Below, in pieces: positions 34,131 to 45,900 of a stretch of DNA of 64,000 nt (position 1 is its first letter; every line of letters begins with the position of its first letter). Under the pieces are notes generated by a model. The model was not told the DNA's origin and searched no databases. It worked only from the letters and a program-made list of their open reading frames with translations. The stretch lies in NCBI GenBank assembly GCA_012845835.1, contig JABAKD010000026.1:2626546-2690545 (forward strand). The letters run 5' to 3'. The position numbers were made by a program, and so were the translations under genes. The DNA comes from Undaria pinnatifida. Lineage: Eukaryota > Sar > Phaeophyceae > Laminariales > Alariaceae.

Positions 34131-34172
34131 CCCCAACCCTAACCCTTACCCTAGCCCTAACCCTAACCCTAA
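34131..34172 (-). repeat. Interstitial telomere-like (CCCTAA)n tract
   Basis: CCCCAACCCTAACCCTTACC leads into CCTAGCCCTAACCCTAACCC. The units are slightly degenerate. TTAGGG-type repeats are the telomere of brown algae, many other stramenopiles and animals. A related G-strand tract is at 46200-46252. Confidence 0.75.
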
Positions 34173-36400
34173 CCATTCCCGGGGGGTTGAGGTCGGCAGG
34201 GGCGGTCGCGGGCTTCACCGACGCGTGTTCCGGTGACGCTTAACGAAGAACTGACAGGCCGAAAGCCCAGCCTCGACCAGCCAGGTCGTTCATTGCGCTG
34301 CACGAATGAATGCTCGCGAGTGCAGCGCTGCGCTGCTTTATTGCGGTTCCCGGACGCCACCACGTGACCGTGTTAAAACGCTGCAATGTCTCGAACAGTA
34401 TCGAAGGAACAGTATCGAAGCACGCCGTGATCGGGAAACGCTGAAGGCCTGTGTGTGGCATGTATTTCGTGCCCATTCATCTGGAGTGACCAAGGCTATA
34501 CTGTACGGCAGGGGGAACACTTTTGAGGGGGCTGTTTTTTCGGTGGCCCGGGCTCACTCGTGCGGGTGATCCTCCTGTTCCTTTGCGTTTCTTGTTTTGT
34601 TTTGTTGGGGATATGACACCGCCATGAAAGGATTAGCCAAGCTGTGCCAAACAAGTCGCTCAAATGATCAACTGATGCAACATATTTATTTGTCAAGATT
34701 CTGTGAGCTACAGAGTCACTCGGGCAAATGACGCAAATCCGGCAGTGTAAGAGAGGGTGCCCCACCTTGTGTAGCCCTGCTTGCGTAGCAGGTCTTACAA
34801 TCTCGTCGCACCTTTGAGTATACATCCATTCCATCCGGCACTACCCGCCAACAGTGCGAAAATAGGTTTAGGCGCATACTCACGCACACACGCACGCACG
34901 TGCACTTGCTTGATGGCGAACACAGACAGGTGATAGAATGACGACGTATTCTAACTCATTCACATTGTCGTGGTTCTCGGAACGCGTATGTATATGCCCC
35001 AAACGGGTCTTATACCGAATAGTGTACACAAGTCAGAGCTCTTCGACAAATCAAGTACGAGAAGAGCTCTGTGCCGGCACGTTAAATCACCGACCAGTTT
35101 TTGGTCGGCAGAATAGTCGTTTCCCGGTGGTGTCGACAGTTCGAGTTATGGGGGTTCCATACTTATAGGAAGGATTTCTTTAATGCGGAGATGTGTTTCC
35201 TTTTGTGGGCGCGGGGGGGGGGGGTCGGGCGTCATTTGCGTCGCTTCGCTCGATCAACTTCAGAGTAGAATGGATCTGATGTGTCAGGTCTAGCTTTTCA
35301 GGTCTCGCCACTCCGTTCTCAAGACTGTTGACTCAGAACACGACGAAGACATGTAATAATCCTTGCATGACACCCGCACCATGATACAACACTACCACAC
35401 TACTACACTACTACACACGCCAGGACATGCTGCCGTGAACTGAATCATGATCTGGGTCCGGTCGCTATGCATATCTATGCATACCTATGATATGCATATA
35501 CACCTCCTCGTGTGCGAAACCGCTATGTATGCTTGCCTTGCACCTCCTCTTCTTGTTCTTGTGCCTCTTCCATCGCGTGATCGCGTCCATACATAGCAAC
35601 ACGGCGTCAAATAATCCCAAGAAGGGGCTCGTACGATGTCGGAATGTCGTCAACAAAGGCCTTGTGCAGATAGTATGTATGTGCTGTCTATAATAGTAGC
35701 GTGTGCGGATGCCCTGGCCCGCCTGTGGCCTGGTAATTTTTCCCGCTACTAGTTATCTTTTTGTCTTGTCGTGGCATCTCCTCGCTATCTCTACTACGAA
35801 GGAAACAGCCTACTCTACGCGAACGCTCGTATTGACGCTAACATATATCATACAGATCAGACTATAATACACACAGCAGTACTCACCACCTTCTGACAAG
35901 AAACCGAGATGAAATAAATTGATATTAGACCTATTGGTTTATGTTAGATGTATTATTTGGAAGAGGGTGCGTCTGCCAGCTTCTTCAGCGCTAAAATTAA
36001 TACTCGGAGTATCTTACATAAATATACCGAGTACATGCGCGCTCTTTTTTAAGGGGCCCGACATGGGGGGGGGGGTTATAAAACCAAGTAAAACAAAAAA
36101 GTTGAAAAAATAACGCCGTTTTCTCGATTCGCACAAAAAATCACAACCAAACCTCCGATCTGTTTCTCTTTTTGACCTTTCTTGGTAGGGGTATATACTA
36201 TACTACGTACATATTATTGTTCTACTACTACTAGACTATGTATGGTCCCGTTTTCTCTTTTCGTGTGCATCTTCCCAGGCTCTGCACCAATAACTTCAGT
36301 ATAATAACAGCTGCCCCCGGACTCCTTACGTTTATTCCTGTAAAACTAACGGTCGGCCTTTTCTGATCACCCTGTTTGTTACTATGAATAATACTAGTAG
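34173..36400. other. Gene-free stretch
   Basis: No supported gene or known repeat. CA-rich microsatellite at 34880-34905; ACTACAC repeats at 35390-35415; a G-run at 35213-35223; TATGCATA repeats at 35467-35503. Confidence 0.4.
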
Positions 36401-37007
36401 GTGGCGCGTGCTGTAATGTAGAGGTGGCAGCCCTTTTTGGCTCAAAACACATTATTTCAAGAATGACGGGTCTCCTTAGTGTTAAGATACGGCCTCGAAA
36501 GGCCTGTAATTATCCGAATTTGAGATCATTTGGATGGGTTTCGTATGATAAGGTTGGCGGTTTATATTCGGGAAAGTTAGGAATTAGATCGGAGGCACGT
36601 GCCTCCGATCTCAGAAGCTATCCCGGGCTCTGGTGGAAACGAATAAAGCTACATCTCTTCGAAGGAACGAAAGTGAGTACTCTCCGAGGACCTGCTCAAT
36701 TGGCAGACCTGCAGGGGGCACTCTGTGTCCCCCACCTATAATTTCACATTAATTAGCCCAAAATCGTTGGGTTTTTTTTTTTTTCGCAATTAATTTGGTT
36801 GGATTTTGGGCCATGGGGACTGATGACTTGTTCATCGGGTACGAAGCACTTTTATTTTTCGCCACAATCGGTTCTAAGGAGGGGTATTCTGGTATTATAC
36901 AACAAAACAACTCTTCAGCTGAGAATAAGCCTCAGAAAAAAAATGGTGCACCTCTCTATATTATAATACCATCATCGCATGCGTCAGGTGTGTTTTACAT
37001 ATATATG
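36401..37007. other. Gene-free stretch with a perfect palindrome
   Basis: A 105-codon open frame (36424-36741) has no recognised domain. It holds a perfect 26-bp palindrome at 36586-36611 (see separate entry). A T-run lies at 36772-36784. Confidence 0.4.
36586..36611. repeat. Perfect 26-bp palindrome
   Basis: AGATCGGAGGCAC is followed immediately by its exact reverse complement, with a CACGTG (E-box/G-box-like) centre. No loop bases. Confidence 0.95.
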
Positions 37008-37570
37008 ATCCACCACCCGCACCATCGCCTGGTAGACCTAGCACCACGCGTATAGCAAACCCCTACATCTATGCGACCTAAAGCCCTTCCCCCCCGCCCC
37101 CCGCCCCCCCCCGGCACATTCCCCCCCCCTCCCCCACAAGAAGGATTTATAGTTTCCACGCATAAATTGACCTGCCCCACCCGTCCCCTCCCCCCCCCCC
37201 TCCCCCCCTCCCGCCCCCCTATTGATCAAAATCAGCCCCCCACGTCCTCAAAATTTCCGCCCTCACCTCACCGGAAATTCGACTTGCAGTATTCACTCGA
37301 TAAACTGATGCATTTCCTTCCACAGCTGTCAGATTTTGTCCCCATCAGAAACGGGTTTTGTAGTTTCCGCGCACAGACTGCCTAACATCACACCCTGTTG
37401 ACCCTGATAGCTACACTGCTGTAGTTGCAAGGGGAGTCGCCGACCTATATCCTTAATGAGGACACACAACCCGTAATACGCGCGATCGGAGTATCACACA
37501 CAGCTTGCAAAGATGAGTTTCGACAAAATCTTCGATCTCACAGCTGGAGTGTATTTTATTTCTTATAATA
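37008..37570 (-). mobile_element. Family A element, inverted single arm
   Basis: From the right tip: CAGCTGGAGTGTATTTTATT, GTAATACGCGCGATCGGAGT, TAGTTTCCGCGCACAGACTG, then C-run-separated modules to CCACCCGCACCATCGCCTGG. Nearly the same as 11400-11972. Confidence 0.7.
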
Positions 37571-39074
37571 CGTTAATAGTATTAATTGTGTGTCTTCTGT
37601 ATGCGCTCTTTGTATGAGTGACAGACCAACCGCCCCTCCCTGTGGGTCAGTATTGTCGGATTCATGTTATCCGGACACTGCCGTATGATTCGGATACTCT
37701 GTTGTATACTGCTGTTGTCATCATGTGGCCCAGGAAACGGTACGTACATGTTGTTCTCACATAAGCATGACTACGAGTACTTGTATTACGAATCATCATG
37801 TGGCCTGTGCACGTACGTATGCAGCAGCTGCTATGGTATCACCCCGTCTCGCGCCACGGTTCGATTTGATTTGCTGTGATTATTATAAAAAATGAAAATA
37901 CACTCCAGCTGTGAGATCGAAGATTTCGTGTGATTATATAATGGCGCGCTCGAGTAACGGGTGGCATGGTAGTATAGTTCTTTAGAAGCGCACCGGGATT
38001 CGCCGTGATTGGCTGTGTTTTGGTTTGGTCTGTACGCTGCTTCAAGTGCAGCACCACGGCACACGCGGGGCTCTGCTGCAGCTGTATGTAGGGATTATTA
38101 CGTCGGTAGGTAGCAGCTTGCGCTGGCGGATGTCGTTTGGTACGACGCGTTATAATCTTTGTCGGCACTCCAGCCGGTACTTGCAGCTTGGTCAGAACCA
38201 AGCTATTCCACCACCACTCCCCTCCTCTCCCCTCTCAAGTCGCTCTCGTACCTCGACCCGATCAAGCAAGCCTTGCACGATAATCGTAAGAGAGCTTTTA
38301 TATATCTATTTGGGTTTTACTCAGCTGGTTTCCGTGGTCAGCGAAAGACACATCTACCTGACAGCAGTGTGAAAGACACACCTACCCAGCAGTGTGTCCT
38401 TCGGCGGATCACATCTTCAGGGATCCCCAAGGCCCACCCTCACCGACGACAGGTGTCCTTTACCGACCTGCCTGCCGTATCTGGTATATGCCATATTATA
38501 CATGATACTAATCATAATACCGATAGATACCTGTATGTAGTCTATTAATAGTCATCAATAATTGGGATCCCTTCACAACGACATCGAGTCTCGCCACCGC
38601 GACAGACATTGCCCACCACGACATTGCCATCGACATGTATGTCGACCATCATCATGATTCACTAATCACCAACAACATCATCGCCATCGATGACTTATTC
38701 TATTAATACCACGATAATAATACTCCGGAGTAGGTAATAACAGCTCCCCGACCCCAAACAAACGAGCGATTTTCTTTAACGAACATATCGTGGCTGACTC
38801 GTCACGAGGAAGGATGCAATGAAAATTATATCTTCCACATATTTTCTTGATCGATTGCAAAGGACAATCGAACGATAACGTCGGTGGCAAGCTCTACTAC
38901 TGTAAGTACTACTGCCGTATTTCAGAATTTTCATATGATACGGCCGTGGGCTGGTTTCAAGACCGGCGATTACAGTTGGGGGGCTACTATTAATACATTA
39001 ACACCACTCACTACAAATACCACCACCGTATGTATACCGATTCCGATCATCATCACACTGTTAATAAGCAATTA
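37571..39074. other. Gene-free stretch with a solo family A tip
   Basis: ATTATAAAAAATGAAAATAC and CACTCCAGCTGTGAGATCGA at 37882-37926 are an isolated family A tip of about 45 bp. The rest has CAT/ATC-rich runs (38580-38690) and no domain-bearing ORF. Confidence 0.45.
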
Positions 39075-39594
39075 TATGGTATTCATATTAGTCCATTTGA
39101 CCACCACTGTGGTAAAATGGGTAATCAATTGCCTACCCGAACTACAAAGCCGTACGACACTCCCCCCCCCCCCTGAAACGGCGGGATAGCAGGTCGGCCG
39201 GATATACGGGCGAACGTATCAATATCCATGTATCCATGCGCTTCCATTTCTTGAGGATACCGGAGAGAACATTGTTCAAGTTCGACATGTATGTATGTGG
39301 GGAAAGTCGTGAAAAGTTTATTGTTGGAGTGGTGGGTCTGGTGGGATTCGACCCAAAAACCCATGGTCCTGCCGACAACGCCATTTGTTAAGAAATTAGA
39401 TGGTACTGTATTATATTATTACGGGGGACCATAGTAAATAGGACCTACGGTACACACAAAAACCGATATATTTCCCTATTTTGACTAACAATATTTGGTC
39501 CTATTTACTATGGTCCCCCGTAATAGTCAATTTGACCATTCATTCTGGTCAAAGGTTGATCAATTTCCTACCCAAACTAAGCCTTTTCTAACAA
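39075..39594 (-). mobile_element. TRIM-like element, copy 6, with a MITE in one terminal repeat
   Basis: Terminal repeats at about 39075-39158 and 39391-39594 flank CCCCCTGAAACGGCGGGATA, the internal region, and the tRNA-like part inverted. The second terminal repeat is enlarged by a 105-bp MITE at 39419-39523. The relative order is certain: the TRIM came first. Confidence 0.6.
39419..39523. mobile_element. 105-bp hairpin MITE with perfect 27-bp TIRs
   Basis: TTACGGGGGACCATAGTAAA opens a 27-bp end (39419-39445) that is perfectly inverted at 39497-39523. TA flanks both sides (39417-39418, 39524-39525), as for Tc1/mariner-type insertion. The perfect ends indicate a recent insertion. No other copy was noticed in the window. 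Confidence 0.8.
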
Positions 39595-40198
39595 TACTCA
39601 ACAATTATGCTTCTTCTTCCAGGGTGCCTCTTTTTCCCTACTACCCCCATCCCTGCGTTCCATTTTTTTCCCTCCTTTCATAATATTTTATTCTTCTTTT
39701 TTTTTCGTCTCTTCTTGGTGTGTTTTCGTGCTGCTTCGTCTTCTATTATTATTGTTGCTTCCCTGCAACTAGTAGTCTGGTGTGTGTGCTGGTTTGTATG
39801 CATGTATGTGTGCGTTCTGCCGTCGCACTCAATACGTTCGGCATTGAATGGTCAACCACCTTGCTTGCTGTATTTGCGAGGTGTGTGTGTGTCTGTATTT
39901 GCGAGGTGTATGTTTATCGGTGTTTTTCGTAGTTTGTGATCCAAGAAGAAGAAGAAGAGCTCGTCGACTCCTCAGGAGTACGTTAAGGAGTCAGAGGGTA
40001 GAACGCATCGGCACGGACACTGGCTCCGCTGGATGTAGATGGCATGACTGGAAACATCAGTTTAATGTGAAGAACACACACATATATATATATGTCATAA
40101 CGCTCAAGGATTATCGATATATATATATATATATATCGGGATTCATTTATTATATGGTCTTCAAGTTGAAGTTAACTTTCCGCCCCGTCTCCTCCTTC
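39595..40198. other. Gene-free stretch with a repeat D copy
   Basis: 39940-40070 carries CGGACACTGGCTCCGCTGGA followed by TGTAGATGG, matching repeat D. (TA)n runs lie at 40082-40095 and 40117-40137. Nothing else recognised. Confidence 0.45.
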
Positions 40199-40713
40199 CT
40201 CGCCACCCCCACCATCGGCTAGACCCTAGGCACTACGCGCGTACAGTAAGCTCCTATACATTTATGACTTAGAACTGTTGGAAACTCCCCCCCCCCAAGC
40301 CCCCCCCCCCCCCCCGCCCCCGCTCCCCTCTTTTTCACGCCCCCCCCCTAAAAACCCCGCTCTCCCGTCACCGGTTATACGACTTACAGGGTGTACATAA
40401 TAAAAAACTGATGATGCATTCCTTCCACAGACAGCCGTCATATTTTGTCCTCCAAAACGTGTTTGTTTAAATTTATGGTTTCCGTGCACAGATTGATCAA
40501 CATCATCACCCAGTTCACCCTGGTACAAGCTGCATACACTGCTGTTGTACTTCTAAGGGAAGTCGTCGACCTATATCCTCAATGAGGACACACACACCTA
40601 GTAAGACGCGCGATCGGAGTATCACACACCTCAGCTTGCAAAGATGAGGTTCGACTAAATCTTCGATCTCACAGCAGCTAGCTGGATGGAGTGTATTTTT
40701 TTTCAAAAGAATA
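40199..40713 (-). mobile_element. Family A element, inverted partial arm
   Basis: From the right tip: GATGGAGTGTATTTTTTTTC, CTTGCAAAGATGAGGTTCGA, GTAAGACGCGCGATCGGAGT, TATGGTTTCCGTGCACAGAT and C-run-separated modules. More diverged than 37008-37570. Confidence 0.65.
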
Positions 40714-41089
40714 TATGGGGAGCGGCACCAACGCTACATTGTCGGAGGGCAAAAGTAATCATAAAGAACATCTCGCCACCTCTTTGTCCATCATCGCGAC
40801 CACGGCAACATCGCCATCGACCATCATCATCGCCATCACGACATTATTGCCATCGACCATCATCATCCGAGAATACTAGCCTTTTCCACAACAAACAGTC
40901 GACCTATCTATAGTATGTATGATAGACACTGTATGTAGCAGATAACATCTGGTAGTATCGGTCATCATGTAGTCTGCAGCAGCACCAGCAGCAGCAGCAA
41001 GCAGCATAAATATTACCACCACCACAACAAGGTGACACGTACGTGGGTAATGCAACCACCACCCACCATGATAATGACATTGTCCAGGT
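40714..41089. other. Gene-free stretch with CATC/CAG runs
   Basis: ATCATCGCCATC-type repeats at 40788-40868 and an AGCAGCACCAGCAGCAGC run at 40979-41001. No gene. Confidence 0.45.
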
Positions 41090-41300
41090 GTGTGTGTGAT
41101 TTTTCTTCATCCCATTTATTATCCTCGCACTGTGATACTCTCGCACTCCCTCCCAGTAGCAGTAGCTCCGATCCGGGGTCACATAGCCGGCCCTCCTGCC
41201 CCATCCTTACTACGTACGGTACGTGCATTCGTTTTCATCATGTTTATCGCGGGAAAAATTCAGCATTTTCTTCTCTCCTCGTCGACTCGCATCGAATTGG
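41090..41300 (+). repeat. Dispersed repeat R, copy 2
   Basis: CTCCGATCCGGGGTCACATA, then TTACTACGTACGGTACGTGC and TTTATCGCGGGAAAAATTCA in the same order as at 405-600. Confidence 0.65.
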
Positions 41301-42072
41301 GTGTGTAAGTTATGATACCACCACCACCACCAGGAAATAATAGTAATAATTCGTAATTGGTGTACGTATAATAAGGCGACCACCAGGTAGGTACACTACC
41401 AGGTATTTATTAATAATATTGATAAGAATAGGTGGCATGCGACACAACCAGGTCCGTAATGCCACGGCCAAGTTGTATGGCTATGATACCACCACCAGGT
41501 GTGCAATGCTACCACCAGGTGTGCAACGCTATAGACCACGTGTGTATGCGTGCGTACTGCTACCACCGTGCAGGTGCGTATACTACACTACTTCAACGAA
41601 CGAGTTGTATGTGCATGTACTATTAGTCTATACTCCAACTAACTACTACAACAGTATAGTACCTGGTGGGAAATGCTACCCCCTCCACCACCACCACCAG
41701 GTGTGCAATGCTACCAACACGTGTGTGATGCTACTACCACGTGCGTATTTCATCGACTAAGTTGTAGTCTGTGCGTGTGTTGCTACGACCAAGTTACCAA
41801 GTTACAGTGTATGCGGGTATTACTTTATACCACCTACTACCTGGTGGGTAATAATAATGCTACCGCTACCAGAACTGAGGCGTGTATTATAATGCTCTGA
41901 ATGCTCCCGCCACGTGCTTGTAATGCTACTACCAGGGAGGTGTGAAATGGAGATATTACCGCCATGGATAAACACCGATACCGACGGGTACTAATTTAAG
42001 TAGAAGATAAGAAGATAAAAAGATATCGTGCAGCGAGAAGAAGACTCAACACACTGCAGCCTGTGCGTTGTC
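41301..42072. repeat. Degenerate ACC/GTG-rich tandem stretch
   Basis: Variants of TACCACCAGGTGTGCAATGC recur irregularly between 41480 and 41960. No gene; the open frames are repeat artefacts. Confidence 0.5.
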
Positions 42073-42136
42073 AGGCAGACGTCGTCAACGACGACCCGAA
42101 ACAAAGACAGACGTCGTCAACGACGACCCGAAACAA
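42073..42136. repeat. 31-bp tandem duplication with internal palindrome
   Basis: CAGACGTCGTCAACGACGAC plus CCGAAACAAA occurs twice in direct succession. GTCGT-CA-ACGAC inside each unit can form a short hairpin. Confidence 0.8.
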
Positions 42137-43691
42137 AAGGGAACACCGCTGAGCGGGGCCGGGGGGGGAGGGGGGGGGTATCCATATTGCTGCTTGCCGT
42201 ACGTAGTCATTTGACCGTTCGTTATTGACCACGCACATCATCCCTTTCGAGACGGAGCACCCAGTTTGGGTGGTGTATTACGGAAGGGGAGGCTAGGGAT
42301 AGAGGCGGATCCGATGTCTATGTGGGTCTGAGTGGTCTCTAGCCATTCATGCGGCAGGACCCTAGGTCTTGTGTGCATTGTACAGAGAGGAAGGTGCCAG
42401 AGGGACCCAGCCTACAAAGCACTGCTACCGACCTGATGATAGCAGCCTCCCGATCGGTACCGAGTTCGGTGGTTGAGCCTGAACAGCGGTAGTGTAAGCC
42501 TTGAAGGTGGCTTGTGAGAAGGAGTAGAAGGTCTCCGGTCGTGGATATGGTATTCGCATTATGGATTATTGCTAACTCAGGGCAAGCAAAGGAGTACAGA
42601 GCAGAGGGAGGCGAGGAACCAGTCGCTCCCAGACGGGGACCCTGCAAGACGGACCATACTGCTAGTACCTATTGGGACTAACGCATTCCCAAAAGTGCAA
42701 CTCCTATCAACCGTAACAATGTAACCGTAACATCCCCCCATTAGTATGAACAGCTGTTTGTCAGCTGCAACATACTAATTAACGGTAGCAGGGATAGTGA
42801 CAACCGCGAGGTGACACACTTCCTTTGGCGAAAACTACCGGTGATGTCTTTGAGTAGGTCGAACGGCCAACCGAAAATTACAAGAGGCAAATAGTGGCAA
42901 AACTCAAATAAAATCCACTGCTCTTCATAATTCTCACTGCGCGTTGGCTCGCGGCCCGACATCGACTTGCGCGAAGGTAAAACCGGCTTCCGGAAAAAAC
43001 CCTTCGCTCCCCATCCCGAGAGCCCTAGAATTTAGACAACAACCGGAAACATCAAGTGACACTCGGACGTAAAATACTCTAAAAAAAAAACGTCCCTCGC
43101 TTGGTGTTCCCACTGTAGTTGCTGCCCGGCTCTCAACACCTACAGCGCGGGAAAAACCCGGCCATCCAGGAAAAAACCCATAGCGCAACGCCCTACAACA
43201 CCAAACTCACACAAACGCCACGGCACACCGCACGAACCCACTTGGGTGCTACCGAGCGCAGGGCCACCCTTCGACTACCAATCAGACCAGAACATCTAAT
43301 CAGCCCGTCTCCAAAAATCCAAACTTTAACTGGCTGTCAACTGGGGGCACGCTCGAAAATCGGCAACACCATAACTTCCCCCCTAGCATAATGCGAATTC
43401 GGTACGCCCCGGTTGAGTGGTGTCATTTCTTCTGTTGCTGAGTCTTCGCCTGCTTAATTATTTGACTTCGTTTTTGTGTTCTGCACGGGGACGACGATGA
43501 CGATATTGGCACCACCGCTGCTGTCGTCAGAAACAGCTAGTAGACTAGTATAGTAGTAGTGCGCAGGTGGTACTATAGCTAGTGCGGCTCCTGCTGTGCA
43601 GTAGGGTACTAGTAGGGTACTTAGAAACGAGTCGTTCTACGGTAGCCCCCCAGCCATTCATTCTTTAACGAAATCGCCGGTTTTGAAACCA
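42137..43691. other. Gene-free stretch, unclassified
   Basis: No domain was recognised. 42186-42260 resembles the sequence at 19680-19740 (TTTGACC...ATCCCTTTCGAGACRGAGCA), the flank of a LINE 3' end. The remainder is unassigned. Confidence 0.35.
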
Positions 43692-44064
43692 TGTTATAAG
43701 GCTTAGTTTGGATAAGCTATTGGTTAACCAGTTGCAAGTGGTCAAACGGACTAATACCCTACTAATTCCTTCACAAATGACGTCGTCGGCAGGACCATGG
43801 GTTTTTGGGTCGTGGGTTCGATCCCCACATCCACCATAATAAACTTTTTCAGATTTTTCCATGGCGAACTTGAAAAATACTCTCCCCGGTATACCCAGGA
43901 AATGAAACGGCTTGGACATATTGACAGGTCCGCCCGTATATCCGGCCGACCTGCTATCCCGCCGTTTCAGGGGGGGAGAGTGTTATAAGGCTTAGTTTGG
44001 GTAAGCTATTGGTTAACCAGTTGCAAGTGGTCAAACGGACTAATACCCTACTAATTCCTTCACA
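43692..44064 (+). mobile_element. TRIM-like miniature LTR element, copy 7 (looks whole)
   Basis: Two 84-bp direct terminal repeats (43692-43775 and 43981-44064), beginning TG and ending CA, differ at one position. They are flanked by ACCA on both sides (43688-43691, 44065-44068). Between them are 205 bp: TGACGTCGTCGGCAGG at the left edge, the T-arm-like GTGGGTTCGATCCCCACATC, and CAGGGGGGGAGAG directly before the second repeat, like a polypurine tract. It has no ORF. The near-identical ends imply a young insertion. Confidence 0.8.
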
Positions 44065-44639
44065 ACCAGCTACCGGCCGTGTGCACCTCTTGAAATACGG
44101 TGCCCCTTGCCTCCCCGACGTCATCGTTCGATAGTCCTTCGCAAACAAGAATGTATGTGGAGATTATTTTTTAATAGCGCCCTTCCTCGTGTCGAGCAGC
44201 CGCATGATGAAACGTTCGTCAAAGAAAACCGCTGGTTTTGGGGGGGGGTATCATCGTAGAATCAGTCAAAACCAATATGATTGCTGCCCCCGAATCGATC
44301 GGATGTTGATTGTGCATGGCGTCTTCTGACCGTGCTGCTATTACTACATTAGTAGTAGTTGCTGGCTGTCTGTTGTGTTTTGTTTTTACTTTATTTGTCG
44401 TGCCGTCCTGTTGCTCTCTTTCTTTCCACCTTTGCTTTTTTTTTTTCCTTTTTTTGGTTTAAATTTTGTCTTTCTGAACCTCATCATCACCTTTCCTTTT
44501 CGTTTTTTTCTTCGTTTTTGCTGCAAACAATTGTCTGGTTTTGCTGGCTTGCATGTTTTCGTTTTTGCGCCCGCGTGCTCATTGCGGCTGGTACTGCATG
44601 ATGCCAAGTCACCTCTTGCTGTATTTGCAACGCGTAATA
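44065..44639. other. Gene-free stretch
   Basis: GAGCAGCCGCATGATGAAACG and TCGTAGAATCAGT also occur at 13817-13900, so it is partly dispersed repeat. A T-rich stretch at 44385-44530 follows. No gene. Confidence 0.4.
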
Positions 44640-44765
44640 CAGTATCTCTGTCTCCGTAGCTTACGACCACGGAGGAGCTGGTCTCTCTATGAGGCATCAG
44701 CTCGAATACTGGATGCGCTGGATCTAGATGGGCGGGTGGAAAGAGCAGTTTGATGTGTAGCACAC
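44640..44765 (+). repeat. Dispersed repeat D, copy
   Basis: TTACGACCACGGAGGAGC and TGGATGCGCTGGATCTAGAT match 770-905 in order. Confidence 0.5.
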
Positions 44766-45075
44766 ACATCGTTCTTAGTTTCAATAGAAACACCTCAACA
44801 TTTTGGCACCCACTACGTTTCTTGCACATATATATCCCTTGAAGATCTTTGCTCATGTTACAGTATCCCCTTCCTATGTGGCCGTCTGTGGCCACACCAT
44901 CTCTTTCCCAGGATAGCGTAGGGGGGGAGGGGGGGTGTAGTCAATATTCATGCATGGCCGTAGTGGTATGACCACATTGGTATGACCACAGTGGTATGAT
45001 CCTCGCATCCCACAATGCGGGGACGGAGCACGTCGGGTTTTCATCGACCAGGCAGCCATTCATTGCTTACACCAA
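44766..45075 (-). mobile_element. LINE 3'-end remnant plus repeat C
   Basis: 44770-44910 is the decayed relative of 19690-19900 (the GTGGCCACACCATCT and TCCCAGGATAGCG blocks). 44945-45075 is repeat C (CATGCATGGCCGTAG, GGGGACGGAGCACG, GGGTTTTCATCGACCAGGCA). No open frame survives across both. Confidence 0.4.
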
Positions 45076-45199
45076 AGGGGGGTGGGGGGGGGGGAAAGGT
45101 CATGCGCTGGATACAGAGGAACGACAGCAAACAACAACAACAACAACAACGAGAAGAGTAGAAGAAAAAACTTTTCAAAAATAGATACCGCATATTCCT

Positions 45200-45375
45200 C
45201 TTGTACCCGCAACCCAAACAAAGGAAGGGTATCCTAGCTCATCCCTTCTATTACCTTGGCACTTTTTCTTCCTTTCCACCTCTTCTCCGTCTCAACTTGT
45301 ACTTCAGATCTGGGGTGACCAAGCAAGCTCCTCCCCCCCGCCTCCCCACTACGGTATGCGCCCCTTCATTTTTTC
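45200..45375 (+). repeat. Dispersed repeat R, diverged copy
   Basis: ACTTCAGATCTGGGGTGACC, then CCCACTACGGTATGCGCC, in R order. Confidence 0.45.
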
Positions 45376-45679
45376 TAAGATGCGTGCCACCAGGTGACAC
45401 GATCGAGGTACTTGTAGCATTTTTCGTTTTGGTGACAAATATTTTCTGAAAGACGGGGCTCCTTTAGAGCCCTAGAACCCCTCCCTATATACTGTGCCAA
45501 TTCCAAGTAATTATTTTCCCTAAATGAGTTTCCAGCTGTAAAGAGGCGTTAACCGTTTTAGCCCTTTTAGCGCCGCACTCCCGACATGGGGATAAAACAC
45601 TTGAAAATAGACCAAGATATGATGTCAGGAACTGGTGACAAATGGTTTGATTAATCCAATAATTACTGCCACGCACGGT

Positions 45680-45900
45680 AGGGCGCAATGCGGTGCAAGT
45701 CGACGAGAGGCGAAAGGCCTTTGAGTCTTCTCGCGATAAAAACTGGTGGCTCTGAGCACGTGTACCGTAGTGGGGACGGGGGAGAAAGGCCTGCTTAAGT
45801 GGCCCTGGATCTGAGTTACGGTCATGGAGGGAGGGAGGGAGAAAAATAAAAAAAAGCGCAAAGACAATATAGATGGGATTATATTGTTGAGCAAAAAAAA
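45680..45900 (-). repeat. Dispersed repeat R, inverted copy
   Basis: The minus strand reads GTAACTCAGATCCAGGGCCA, CCCACTACGGTACACGTGCT and TTTATCGCGAGAAGACTC. Confidence 0.5.
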
